Shown in pieces: positions 1 through 10,209 of a stretch of DNA of 64,000 nt (position 1 is the stretch's first letter; every line of letters begins with the position of its first letter). The notes under the pieces are model-generated. The model was not told where the DNA came from. It made no database searches and was given only the letters and a program-made list of their open reading frames with translations. The position numbers and the translations under genes are program-made. Source of the stretch: Dimorphilus gyrociliatus (taxonomy: Eukaryota; Annelida; Polychaeta; Dinophilidae); contig CAJFCJ010000019.1 of the NCBI GenBank assembly GCA_904063045.1, forward strand, positions 1,168,570 to 1,232,569. Direction: 5' to 3'.

Positions 1-1463
1 AGAGAGAGAGAGAGAGAGAGAGGAACAAATTATAGATTATAAAGTTAACTGAGTGTTCGTTAATTAGATAATTTTACATAATGTGTTTGTAGATTATAGT
101 CTATTGTAAAAATGTCTGTCCTTCCGGTGTCCTCATACAAAGAAAAGGTGTTACCTTTTTTTTTCTCTATTTACCCTCTCGCCCAATTTCTCCCGAACAA
201 CCAAAGTAGACTTAAGTAAACAATAGAATATATGGTCACACTCATACTGTACGCTGCAGGTGTACCCATTCATTTCACATTGATCGCGCCCAAAATTCTT
301 CAAATCTCGTAAATATATATTTATATATAAAATATATAAAGTACATATAGTACATTATGTAATGTATATTATATATATGATATATGTACACACATATATA
401 TATATATATATTATAAGTTTATATATTTGTATAAATTTGCTTGCAGGGTATATATCGAACCGGAAGACGTACTAGCGTATTCATACTGACATAAAGATAT
501 ATAGTATATATACTATATGTATATGTATATATACATATATATAAACTGTATATTGTATATGTAAATGACCTTGCTCTATATGGGTGTGGGCGGCAGAGCT
601 TAAGTTCTAATACATATATGTGATATATAATGAAGGTGTATTCGTGACATCAATTAGATTTGAATAGACGCAAGGTGTTAGTGCGTGCGGTTTCGCAGTA
701 GGGGCGCCATTGTTGTTCAATCATACCGCTCCACGTTCACGCTGTGAACAAACATCGCTTTTTATAGCATAATTGCCTAATTATATACTCTCGGTATACC
801 ACACCAACTCAAAAGCCATTGACAAGATCGACGTATAGGACTTCATCCTCCATACGCACAAAATACACGCCAAATTCATTATAAAGAGTAAATGTATATA
901 CTATGTAGGTTTAAATATTAATGCGAGCATATTTACCATCATACATAAACGTTATGCATACCGGTGAAGTCGTATATAGTTTATAAGATATATATCTATT
1001 TATATAATTTTAAGACGCATATATATTACATATATTCACCCTGAAAATGCGCGTTCTGTGTGTTTTAATATTACATTACGCCCTTCTTCAAATAGACCGA
1101 CGAATATGAAGGAGGATGACTGCTATGAGAAGAATGGCGAGAGATATATACAGTATGTATATACTGAAAAGTAGACGAACACTAATCAAGACTAGACGCA
1201 ATTCGTACAGCGTCTATTTGTTTGCCATCCCCTTGCGTCCAGCGTTGTCATAGAGACGCAACGTTCACATGCACAAATGGGAAGTTGGGTGCAAATTGAA
1301 GCGGAATAACAAATATTCTTAATTTTTCTTTTGATGTACAATGATTAGTTAATCCCTTAACGATATATAAGTTAGCTACGTTGTCTTTCCATATACAGTA
1401 TATATATATCTAATATATACTAATGTATGGCTATAATTTTATACAGTTCCTTGTATATGTACG

Positions 1464-1499
<36 letters not shown>

Positions 1500-1591
1500 C
1501 TTTATACTTTTACAATATTTATGTAGATCTTGATAAGGATGTAGAACATCACCGTCTCTATAATGTCCTTATAATAGAAGGAAATATTTAC
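1..1591. other. Microsatellite-rich region with no resolved gene
   Basis: The segment opens with a GA dinucleotide run (1-22) and contains many TA-rich tracts, including one near 1468-1497. I could not find a convincing exon on either strand. The coiled-coil gene that follows on the minus strand probably needs at least one more 3' exon, and this region is where it would have to lie. Confidence 0.5.
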
Positions 1592-2225
1592 CATATCCTC
1601 AACATCATTCAAATGTATAATCCTTTTGGTTCTGGCAGCTTTTTCCGGTTCGGATGTTTCGACTAGTTTAGCAGTTTTAATTCTCTGTTCAACTGCCTCA
1701 TCTCTTTGCTTTTGGGCTTCGTGGACTTCTTGAACAAGATCTGTAAATGTATAAAAAGAAAGTATATATACATATTAGGTGTGAAATTGTTTTAACAGTA
1801 CACATTTCTCTCAAAATATATAAATGTTCAATGTGTGTGCTTATTAAGCGAAATTCTATAGATTTAAAGCTTGGAAGCGTGTACTGAAAAAATTTGTTGT
1901 TGTAAAACAAAACATTGACAAAACAAACGATAAAGTTAAACAGAAAATATTATGCTATTGACTTTATGCTAGTTTGTTCAAAGTTACCTTTTGCATCTAA
2001 AGCTCGTATTTTAGTAAATATTTGGTTGTAAAACAAAGGCACGTTTTTGTTTTGATATATACTCTATTCTTATCGACTTATGTTTATATACATATGTAGT
2101 ATATGCATTATAAGTTAAATAGTTACCATAAACTAAATATATCTAATTTATATATATAAATTTGATAGATTGACTGGAAGAACGTTCGGTAAAGTGCCTA
2201 CAAGGCCAATATTTTATGTTATATG

Positions 2226-2259
<34 letters not shown>

Positions 2260-3428
2260 TATATTTTATATACAACATATCTGTAATAGTAATTGAATGA
2301 CCTGTCAGTTGCCTTGCTGCTTCCGCTCGAATTTGCTTCTCTTTCGTTTCGCCATCGACTCGTAAACTAATTAGCTCCTTCTCGCAATCGGCTAGCCTTT
2401 TTTGTAGCTATAATTGGAAAGGAGTATAGGATAACCCATACTGAGAACATTGTGTAGGCCTACTACTAACCTGCTCATTTAGATCTCTTCCAATATTTAA
2501 TTCGTAAGTTAAAATACTTATTTGGCGGCGTTGTTCCTTCTCGACGTTAGCCCTTTCCAATAGCTAAAAAAAAGTTTAATTATATTTGTTTTCGCGTACT
2601 TCAACCGTTTTTCCACCGCTCAATCACTTTAGCTAATTTGCATTTTAAAATTTGAACTGAAATTCAAACCGGCTCTAAGCGTTTATCCTCCTCAAGAAGG
2701 GAGTCTTTGATGCGACCGTTCTCGGAGCCTCTATGAGTTTTGGCTTCGTTTGATAAATTCCGACCTAAATTGAACAAGAGCCTTTTTTATATAAATATTT
2801 TATGCGTATACTGTATATGATATATACACTTATATATCTATATGTTTAATAGTCGTTAATAAAAGTACACAACTAACCGGCAGGACTTTCGATTTTCTTG
2901 TCATCACTGTACGACTTATTTCTAAAAAATTTCGATAAAAAGTTTAGAGTTTCATCATCGATAGATGGCAGCACAAACCGAATGTAATCTTTATATTGTT
3001 GAATATTGGTTAGGTTATCCAAAGTATTATCCCGTCTTTTATCACCAAAACTATGATCTCTGCTATCACCGATATTCTTTTGCCTAGACGAAAATAAAAT
3101 TTCCATTATAGTAGGCCAAAAAATTGCTTAGATAGTAATAAAAAAAAAGAGAAAGCCTACTGCAAAAAAAAGAGAGGAGGAAAAAATCAATATTAATTTA
3201 CAGACTGGGGTCATATATTCAATAATATTGATTAGAAGGTACATTTTTAAAAAAATGATAAAAAACTTACTGATCGTGTAATGCATCCCTTAATTCGCCC
3301 ATCCTTAGTTTAGTCGCTTCCATAGCACTTCGAAATTCAATTACTAGTTTTTCGTCATCGCTTGGAAGAGTACGAGAACGTTTCTCTTCATCGGATCTAC
3401 ATACACGCAGACGTTCAGTATCGGCCAT
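1592..3428 (-). CDS. MIPOL1-like coiled-coil protein (3' end unresolved)
   Basis: Six minus-strand exons can be joined with GT-AG signals: 3271-3428 (ATG at 3428), 2878-3083, about 2670-2770, about 2492-2562, about 2302-2407 and 1592-1740. The first joint (CA then GCAA) and the last keep phase. The product is hydrophilic, rich in Glu, Lys and Arg, and predicted coiled coil. The block around 1700-2400, with LVQEVHEAQKQRDEAV preceded by LQKRLADCEKEL, resembles the central coiled coil of MIPOL1 (mirror-image polydactyly 1), a poorly understood protein. The human protein continues well past this point, so a C-terminal exon is probably missing here, or the last exon reads on to a nearby stop. The assignment rests on remembered family sequence. 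Confidence 0.55.
2228..2256. repeat. TA dinucleotide tract
   Basis: Uninterrupted TA units in an intron of the MIPOL1-like gene. Confidence 0.9.
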
Positions 3429-3632
3429 GTTGATGATGTGAAAAAAAAAAAAAAAAAAAAAACGATTTTTTTTTTTCATTTGCCAGTATCTATTTATAAC
3501 CCTTATATGTGTACATATAAGCGTATATATAGGCGCTTTATTGTCAATAATTTTTATTATTTACGCGATACGTAGAACGCATTAATCGGTTGAAAAAAAA
3601 TTGTTATTGTTAATTTATTTTGAATAGTCTAT

Positions 3633-4184
3633 TCAATTCCACCAGGGCAGTCGGAAACTAATTTCAATAACGACCTCATTCAATTCAAAACTTATACCTA
3701 AAGCCTGTAGTAATGTGAAAATTCGCCCTTCCGGAACAATTCTGATATAGTCACCTCTTCCTCTATTCAAAATTTCGACAGGACTATTTAAAGGCTCGAA
3801 AGTTGGCATGTGAATAATGTTGATAAGTATTATATGGAATAGTTCAAAGATAATCCATAGAAAGCAAAGTAATAATATAAGTAATTCAACATTTTTCATA
3901 CCATAGTTACCAATTAAATGAAGGAAATTCCTTAACCAACTCTCATCCATTAAAAAACATAGAGAATACAGAATATAAAAGAAATGTAATATTCCAAGAG
4001 AAATATATAGTCCAACATGGGAAAAACTAGCAAAAAGCTTTGTTAGATGCGTAAAAAATGGTAATTTTGATATAAAATATTCAATTATTGGAGATTCTTG
4101 ACAATTTGTTACTTCTATTATTCGTTGAAGAGTACAATTAATTGAACAATTGTCACCTCCTTCTTGTCTTATTAATACTGTCAT
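3633..4184 (-). CDS. Orphan multi-pass membrane protein, single exon
   Basis: An uninterrupted 183-residue frame with an ATG at 4184. It has two or three long hydrophobic stretches (roughly residues 55-85 and 95-125), a short Cys-containing N-terminus, and a polar tail with a GRGDY segment at about 143-147 ending in PWWN. I recognise no family. Its length, its position between two genes of the same strand and its clean frame favour a real gene, but AT-rich DNA can produce hydrophobic open frames by chance. No intron signal is needed inside it. Confidence 0.5.
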   Translation of the reverse strand: MTVLIRQEGGDNCSINCTLQRIIEVTNCQESPIIEYFISKLPFFTHLTKLFASFSHVGLYISLGILHFFYILYSLCFLMDESWLRNFLHLIGNYGMKNVELLILLLCFLWIIFELFHIILINIIHMPTFEPLNSPVEILNRGRGDYIRIVPEGRIFTLLQALGISFELNEVVIEISFRLPWWN

Positions 4185-4270
4185 TCTGTCAATTATTTAC
4201 ATCTTATTCAATACTTTTGTTATATTGTGTTGTTTTATTTTTAAAATATTTCAAATTATATATGCAGTAT

Positions 4271-4305
<35 letters not shown>

Positions 4306-4971
4306 TATTAATAGGATTACTTTATTTTCTCGGTTTTATTACTCCCTAGTTAGTATTAAATGATTATCCGGCTCATTTTCCCTCATTTACATATTGTATG
4401 GTATTCTTTCTCATATCAGATTCATTTCATCGATATTTTGACATTTTCCTCTTTTAAGTCAATCAATGACGTTTAAAGGATTAAATATATGTAAATGTAA
4501 GAAAGAGAGATTGTATTGTTATTCAATTATTTCTTTATAAATCATATACAATTTGTGCTGTATGCGTATAACTTTGTGTTTTATTTTGCATTTTACGCTT
4601 TGTTCATAAATATATGTACAGTTTATGGATTTATATAATTAATTATTTCCATTTCTAAGGAAAATTGTGATAATAATGCAGTAGTTGAGCTATTATCGAT
4701 TTATCAAAAAAAAACTAACTATATCATCTATTTCCACTCTGGGAAACATATTTTTTTAAATATATAATTCAACAATTCTCTTGTATCAACAAATTGAATG
4801 AAAACTAGCATCGCAATTTTTTTGAATTTAGGTTCAGTTAATTGAATTTTCAAAAATCTTTTAAAAAAAATAGGTTTTTTTCATTCTGTCACTCTTCGAA
4901 CTTCTCTCGAAGACTAGAAAAAAAAAAAGCAGTTAAGATTGGTTTATTTTCTTCTGCATGATTTAAATTTT
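4185..4971. other. Intergenic AT-rich DNA
   Basis: No exon was recognised. A TA dinucleotide tract lies at about 4275-4302. The right part is the presumed 3' untranslated region of the GPS2 gene read on the minus strand. Confidence 0.5.
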
Positions 4972-5865
4972 TCAATATCTATCTAATCTAGTATACTGAG
5001 AGTGGGAAAGAGCTGATGGCATTGGAGCCGTACCTCTTTGGCCTGTCAAAGTTGGTGTAAAGGCCGATGATGGATTAGTTTGCGTTCTTACAGGATAGCC
5101 GCTTACGATACTTCCAGCGTTAGGCTGTTGTGGAGCAGGTACTGGACCCCTTTGCAACTGCTGTTGCAACTTGTATTTATCGTCGGCAGAAAATCCTGCT
5201 TTGCTATTTGCATGTTCCAATTGCTGTTGTAGACTCTTTGTTGTTGCTAGCAAGTGCTGACTGGAATAGGGCGTTATTGAAGGATATTGATAGGCATGCA
5301 TTGATGGGTAGGCAGGAACAAAAGACCCCGTAGTACTCGTAGCTGCAGTTGTAGCCATTTTTGGAGCGAATGGTGTTTCTTGAGAAAATGCTTTATAAGC
5401 TTTACCGTATACAGGTGAAGACTGATCAGGGGAATGAGGTCTCTTTGATAAAGAAGGCTTATTGAGCATAGTCGGGATAGGTACAGCTGGATAACCAGTC
5501 ACTTGAGGAGCAAGAAGACTATGACTTAAGAGTTGCTCATTTCTTTCCTGTACAATTCGCTTTTTATTCTCATCCTCTTCGCTGATCACCTTTTTCAACT
5601 GACCAAATAGCTGAGTTTTTTCATTCTTCATTTCTGTTAATTTGTTTCTCTTCTCATGAAGCTGCTTTGTGATAGTTTCAAGGGATATTCGCTGTTCCTG
5701 TTCCTTTTTTCTCCTTTCCTCTTCCCTTTGACGCCTTTTCTTCTCCTGTTCCTCTCCTAGTTCCAACTCTTTCTGTTTTCTGCGACGTTCACCCATTATA
5801 TACGTCTTCAAACCTTGATATTGGTGTCGAGTCATTTCGACTCGTTCAATACAAACACTAGGCAT
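4972..5865 (-). CDS. GPS2: G-protein pathway suppressor 2 homologue
   Basis: A single-exon 297-residue protein. GPS2 is a subunit of the NCoR/SMRT-HDAC3 corepressor complex and also restrains Ubc13 and JNK signalling. Residues about 20-110 are a highly charged coiled coil (runs of ERRRK, EEQEKKRRQREEERRKK, then QLFGQLKKVISEE), matching the N-terminal coiled coil through which GPS2 binds its corepressor partners. The remainder is low-complexity Pro/Gln/Ser/Tyr sequence, including LQQQLEHANSKAGFS, which corresponds to the conserved LQKQMEHANQQTGFS of vertebrate GPS2. Length is close to the human 327 residues. The start is 320 bp from the divergent ABLIM start. A perfect YY1-type site lies about 61-72 bases upstream of the ATG. 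Confidence 0.9.
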   Translation of the reverse strand: MPSVCIERVEMTRHQYQGLKTYIMGERRRKQKELELGEEQEKKRRQREEERRKKEQEQRISLETITKQLHEKRNKLTEMKNEKTQLFGQLKKVISEEDENKKRIVQERNEQLLSHSLLAPQVTGYPAVPIPTMLNKPSLSKRPHSPDQSSPVYGKAYKAFSQETPFAPKMATTAATSTTGSFVPAYPSMHAYQYPSITPYSSQHLLATTKSLQQQLEHANSKAGFSADDKYKLQQQLQRGPVPAPQQPNAGSIVSGYPVRTQTNPSSAFTPTLTGQRGTAPMPSALSHSQYTRLDRY

Positions 5866-5925
5866 GACGTATTTTATGTATATCGCAACAAATAAATCGA
5901 GCTGTCTTCAAGATTCAAGATGGCG

Positions 5926-5937
5926 GCGCGACGGTTT
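5926..5937 (+). promoter_or_regulatory. YY1-type site CAAGATGGCGGC
   Basis: The 12-mer CAAGATGGCGGC matches the YY1 consensus (AANATGGCGGC). It sits in the 320-bp divergent promoter between GPS2 and the ABLIM gene, just upstream of GPS2, as expected for a housekeeping promoter in animals. Confidence 0.6.
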
Positions 5938-6070
5938 AGGTTCGCACTAAAATTTTTTCATATCATTTACAATATACAAAATGCAAGTGTAAAATGTCAG
6001 TATTGATTTTTAAGTTTAACAAATAATACTAGAACAATGAAGGCTTTCATGATATTCCCTCCAAGAACTA

Positions 6071-6079
6071 CGCATGCGC
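6071..6079. promoter_or_regulatory. NRF1-type palindrome CGCATGCGC
   Basis: The palindrome CGCATGCGC within ACGCATGCGCAG resembles the NRF1 site (YGCGCAYGCGCR). It lies 107 bases upstream of the ABLIM start in the GPS2/ABLIM divergent promoter. A perfect ten-base version precedes RPL10A at 44230. Confidence 0.5.
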
Positions 6080-6185
6080 AGTAGGTCAGCAGACGAGTAG
6101 ATGACTGATTATTTATGTTTCGAGTAGGGATGAAGTTATTGTGAATTCCCTTAAATTTCGTTAATTTTCGACCTAATCGATAAAC

Positions 6186-8045
6186 ATGGGAAAGAAAAAC
6201 TGCGTAGCGTGTCGAAAAAATTGTAAGTCGGGAGCGATCCGAGTACCAGAAGACCGATATTATCACGAAAAATGTTTCGCCTGTGCCGAATGTAAAACGC
6301 CGCTCTCCATCTCTGAATTTTACTCTCATGATGGCCAATGCTACTGCCAAGCTGATTTTAAACGGTTGTTTGCTGCCAAATGTTCTTTCTGTGGTGAATT
6401 ATTTAATGGAGATGAGGAAAGAGCAATGGCACTTAATAAATACTGGCATCCAACTTGTTTCAAATGCGCTTTATGTAATAGACAAATGAAGGCTGGCGAG
6501 AAAGTGACTTTCGATGGTAAAGTATTCTCATGTTTTCAATGCAAGATACAATCTGGTGGCCCTAAAGTAACGTCAACCCCTTTAAAACCGATGCTTGGGG
6601 ATGTAACACCAGTTGCTGCCAGTCCGATTGGTGGAAAAGAGGTTAACAATATAGTAAAGGACGATTACACATTAATCATGAATGAAGCTACGCAGCTGGA
6701 ACGTGAAGTTCTTCCTCCCGAAGCTGACAATCCCCTAATAGAATCAGAACGAAAAGCTACAAGTGAGGCTCTAGCAAGCAGAAAAATTCAATTTGGAAAA
6801 TTCTACAATCAAAGCTATTTGAAAATTGATGTAAAACCAGTTGAGAAAGGTCCTCCTCAGAATCCAAATATCAGAAATCAATATCAGCACTTTCACAGGC
6901 CTGACAACTTTTCTTACAAAAATGTTAGAAGAGACTTTCAACCAACTAAACAGAATTCTGACTTCCTTCTTAGAATTCAAGATAAAAGAAAACGAGAAGC
7001 ACGACCAGCTATGAACAATGAAGAAGCGATTAAGTTAGCAAAATGTCCAGATGGGGATCCTGCCACTTATGTTGCTCCCATTGAAAGAGTTGACTGGCCC
7101 TGTCCAACTGCTCAAGCGGTTCTGCGCAATTCTGAACCTCGTATAAGATCCAGTAGTACCGGATCAAAATCGACTAGGTCAGCTTTATCAGATGACGAGG
7201 ACACAAAATATAACAAATCACTGGACTCCACTAGAGAGATAGCTTTCTTAAGACGATATGGTCAGTCGTCCAGTGTTGGTAGAGCATTATTGAAGTCTTT
7301 CGAAAAAGAGGAGCGCTTGAAGAAACAGAGAGCAGAAGATGACCCGGAAGAGGAACTCGATCCGGTCAGTGCTTCTAGAACACCATCTGCTAATAAAGAG
7401 CCACCTTTTAGGACACGTTACGAGTCGCATAAATTTGCGTCTCCATCGAGAGATTTAGAATATAGACCGAGATCAAGTTCCTTAGACGAACGACCCAGTG
7501 GTTATGGTAGAGGACGCTATGTGGTTTCATCTAAGTCTCCTCCTAAGCCTGGATATAGTTTAAAATCATCTACTCATCCATCTTCGGCAATGAGCAATGG
7601 AACTAGTAAATTTTCTAGAAGTCTAGAATGGGAAAGAGCATCTCTTTCGGAGTATGATCCAGAAACTGGATTAAGAAGAGTGCCTAGATATCGAATGACT
7701 CCTGGCACTAGTCTAAAATCTTCAGCTTATACAAGCACAAGGCATTCATTGCCGTCTATGTTGAGACCTGACCAGGGACAGGCAAAGGTAACGAAAACAA
7801 AGCAATTGGTCTTATCTCTTTTATTTAACAATTGTATGTTTACGCAGATCTATCCATACGAGCAACTTAAACTAACAAATCATTCTTTGCCACCCGGCGT
7901 CGATCGTCTGAACCTAGAAGAACATTTAAGTAAAGAAGAATTCGAATCTATCTTTCATATTGGTCACGAAGAATTTTATAGACTGGCCGAATGGAAAAGA
8001 AACGATATGAAGATGAGAGTTGATCTGTTCGAATGTCCTACTTGA
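6186..8045 (+). CDS. ABLIM: Actin-binding LIM protein (ABLIM/UNC-115 type)
   Basis: Two exons, 6186-7787 and 7848-8045, encode about 599 residues. LIM zinc fingers occupy residues about 6-62 and 66-119 with the expected Cys/His ligands. A long Ser/Arg-rich linker follows. The last about 65 residues form a villin headpiece opening with KIYPYEQL and ending with the WKRNDMKM-type actin-binding helix and LF. ABLIM/UNC-115 proteins link F-actin to signalling in axon guidance and muscle. Vertebrate members have four LIM domains and UNC-115 three; only two are seen here, so either an upstream exon is missing or the gene is shortened. The 60-nt intron 7788-7847 has no in-frame stop and could be retained. 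A polyadenylation signal follows at 8430. Confidence 0.9.
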   Translation: MGKKNCVACRKNCKSGAIRVPEDRYYHEKCFACAECKTPLSISEFYSHDGQCYCQADFKRLFAAKCSFCGELFNGDEERAMALNKYWHPTCFKCALCNRQMKAGEKVTFDGKVFSCFQCKIQSGGPKVTSTPLKPMLGDVTPVAASPIGGKEVNNIVKDDYTLIMNEATQLEREVLPPEADNPLIESERKATSEALASRKIQFGKFYNQSYLKIDVKPVEKGPPQNPNIRNQYQHFHRPDNFSYKNVRRDFQPTKQNSDFLLRIQDKRKREARPAMNNEEAIKLAKCPDGDPATYVAPIERVDWPCPTAQAVLRNSEPRIRSSSTGSKSTRSALSDDEDTKYNKSLDSTREIAFLRRYGQSSSVGRALLKSFEKEERLKKQRAEDDPEEELDPVSASRTPSANKEPPFRTRYESHKFASPSRDLEYRPRSSSLDERPSGYGRGRYVVSSKSPPKPGYSLKSSTHPSSAMSNGTSKFSRSLEWERASLSEYDPETGLRRVPRYRMTPGTSLKSSAYTSTRHSLPSMLRPDQGQAKVTKTKQLVLSLLFNNCMFTQIYPYEQLKLTNHSLPPGVDRLNLEEHLSKEEFESIFHIGHEEFYRLAEWKRNDMKMRVDLFECPT

Positions 8046-8429
8046 ACGTCGGTATCGAGTTGGTTAGACTTTTTAAAAAATCGCGTGTAGTGTTTATGCA
8101 AATGGCAAAAGTTTTTCGCGCTAGAACCGCCATTCTTGTGATGATTGAGAAATCTTACTAGTTTTTAACGCAATATCCCCAGCTTGAACGATCAAGCTTT
8201 TCTTACTTTTTTTTGTTCCTATTTTGTTTTTGGTGCGTGAGTCATATCGGCCTTGTCATATCTCTTAGATAAAATGATTTTCTAATATCTAAACTGAATG
8301 AATTTAGATTTATCCTGCTGGTTATTTAGTAATTTGTAATTTTTGGGTTATATCATAATTAACGTTCTGGTTTTTGTTTAAGGCATCGTCTTTCGCCGCT
8401 ATGATCACGCTCTCTGTATGTATACGTTA

Positions 8430-8435
8430 AATAAA
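8430..8435 (+). terminator. Polyadenylation signal AATAAA (ABLIM)
   Basis: AATAAA lies 385 bases after the ABLIM stop codon, with a T-rich stretch about 15 bases downstream. Confidence 0.6.
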
Positions 8436-8868
8436 AATGACCGCCTTTTTTTTATTAAATATAATTGAAACTGCTTATTGTGCTTACAACGCTTTTTGTT
8501 TTCTTTCTTTCCACTAAACAAAATCCTATTCAAAACGGAATTTATCCAAAAAACAGATAAATACACAATTGTTCAGCTTAAAGGAATTTGTAATTTAACA
8601 TCTCTGTAATATGTCAAACCATTCCGGCCTACGTACGCATTTTTCACTGCCTCTCTCTCTCTCTCTCTCTCTCTAAGAATAGATATTTATTTCTATCTAA
8701 GATGTTTATTGTAGTTAGAATCATCTTTGTTAGTAACGATTGACGACTTAAGTATTTTGAAGCAAAGGAAATTCTATATTTTGAACACACCCTCTAAGAT
8801 TTTTTCACGTTTTGTTTTTTTAATTCTATAGATTGTCCTTCTTTTTCTAACACTATATATCAATATTA
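8436..8868. other. Convergent 3' region between ABLIM and UPB1
   Basis: Non-coding sequence between two tail-to-tail genes, containing a CT dinucleotide tract at about 8649-8673. No other feature was seen. Confidence 0.5.
8649..8673. repeat. CT dinucleotide tract
   Basis: About twelve CT units, read as GA on the minus strand, in the UPB1 3' flank. Confidence 0.9.
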
Positions 8869-10020
8869 TTATTCTGTGATGATATTTGGTTGAAATTCAT
8901 CTAGCACTGCCTCACCCAAACTATTGGCATACATATCCAATCTCTGAGTCATTCGGAATCCCCATTTATCTCTAACTTGCCTTGAAAGATTTAAATCAAT
9001 CTCGGAAAATATTAATCCGTCTCTAACTCTAGAAAGCCCTGGCGTTCGACTTCCGTCTGGAGCGCTTATATAACTTGAACCGTAAAAGTGTCCAAAATTC
9101 TTGTGCGCCGGTTTACCGTCGCCTGATGTAAATTCATTAGGAAATTGCTCGCTTCCCACTCTATTAATTGCAACAGTGTAATAACTATTAGCTATAGCAG
9201 CGTTTCTTGCTTCTATAGGCCACATTGGTTCGGAGAGGCCACCCACAGTTGCGCTAGGATTGAAAACGATTTCCGCCCCGTTTAAGCCATAAGTAAGCCA
9301 ATTTAAAGGGTGATGTCTACCATAGCAAATGTTTATGGCAACTCTTCCAAATGCAGTTTGAAATACTCGATGACCTGTATCACCTTCCATATAATACGTC
9401 GACTCATTAAAGTCGCCAACTCTTGGTATATGATTTTTTCTCGATTTGCCCATATAATGACCATTATTCGAAATAACAACAGCCGTGTTCCATATAACAT
9501 CGCCATGAGCCTCATCCCTTTCAAGAATTGGCGAAACGATAACCATATTGTATTTCTTTGCGTAATCTTGCAAAAAGCAAGTTGATGGACCATTTTCGGC
9601 AGATTCAGCGAATTCGCACCAGGGATACTTTTCCCTAGTGCAAAAAGCAAATGGCATTGTCCAAGCTTCTTGAAGGCATAGTACATTTACACCGCATTCT
9701 CCCGCAAGATCAATTATTTTGCCAATTTTCCTGTGCAATGCATCCCTTTGATTCACGACAGGTTCATCAGTACCAATAGCTATCGAGTTCTGGATGGCTC
9801 CTACTCTGACAAGTCTAGCAGCTCTACTCTGTTCTTTAGGACAATCAAATTTATAGCCTTCCACGTCAACATTAATCGATTTAGCTTTTTCTTCTACATT
9901 GCTATTCAAGGGTAGTTTAATCGGCGCATTACCGAAAAGTATTCGCTTGACCTCCTTTAACTGATCAGATGGAATATGTTCATCAAGAACATCTTCTAAT
10001 CGATTTATTTCGGCTGCCAT
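8869..10020 (-). CDS. UPB1: Beta-ureidopropionase
   Basis: A complete single-exon protein of 383 residues, almost the same length as human UPB1 (384). It hydrolyses N-carbamoyl-beta-alanine (and the beta-aminoisobutyrate analogue) to the beta-amino acid, CO2 and ammonia, the last step of cytosolic pyrimidine breakdown. It is a nitrilase-fold enzyme. The Glu-Lys-Cys catalytic triad is visible: E118 in CLQEAW, K195 in SRKNHIP and C232 in NICYGRHHP, each one position before the human residues 119, 196 and 233. The C-terminal [14 protein letters not shown] segment is also typical. The ATG at 10020 gives the family N-terminus ([10 protein letters not shown]). A CACGTG E-box lies 48 bases upstream. 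Confidence 0.97.
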   Translation of the reverse strand: MAAEINRLEDVLDEHIPSDQLKEVKRILFGNAPIKLPLNSNVEEKAKSINVDVEGYKFDCPKEQSRAARLVRVGAIQNSIAIGTDEPVVNQRDALHRKIGKIIDLAGECGVNVLCLQEAWTMPFAFCTREKYPWCEFAESAENGPSTCFLQDYAKKYNMVIVSPILERDEAHGDVIWNTAVVISNNGHYMGKSRKNHIPRVGDFNESTYYMEGDTGHRVFQTAFGRVAINICYGRHHPLNWLTYGLNGAEIVFNPSATVGGLSEPMWPIEARNAAIANSYYTVAINRVGSEQFPNEFTSGDGKPAHKNFGHFYGSSYISAPDGSRTPGLSRVRDGLIFSEIDLNLSRQVRDKWGFRMTQRLDMYANSLGEAVLDEFQPNIITE

Positions 10021-10065
10021 GTCTGTAACCCTTCGACTATCGACTGTCTGACGATAATAGCAGCA

Positions 10066-10076
10066 ATCACGTGACT
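10066..10076. promoter_or_regulatory. E-box ATCACGTGACT upstream of UPB1
   Basis: The CACGTG core at 10068-10073 has TCACGTGA flanks, matching USF/MITF-TFE type bHLH-zip sites, about 48 bases upstream of the UPB1 ATG. Similar palindromes precede the SRSF3-like gene, FBXL4/AP4M1 and the gene nested in golgin-84. Confidence 0.4.
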
Positions 10077-10209
10077 AATATTTTTTTGGCGCTTCTTGTT
10101 CAAAATTTAATGAAATGTAAACAACTTATGCAAAAATACTTAAAATTTCGTTTATTTATTGATTTAACTCGATTTAATGGAACAAAGATGGTTCTTTTTT
10201 TAAATATTA

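Noticed and set aside
9310-9686. Frames on both strands overlapping UPB1
   Set aside because: Shadows of the strongly supported UPB1 coding frame.
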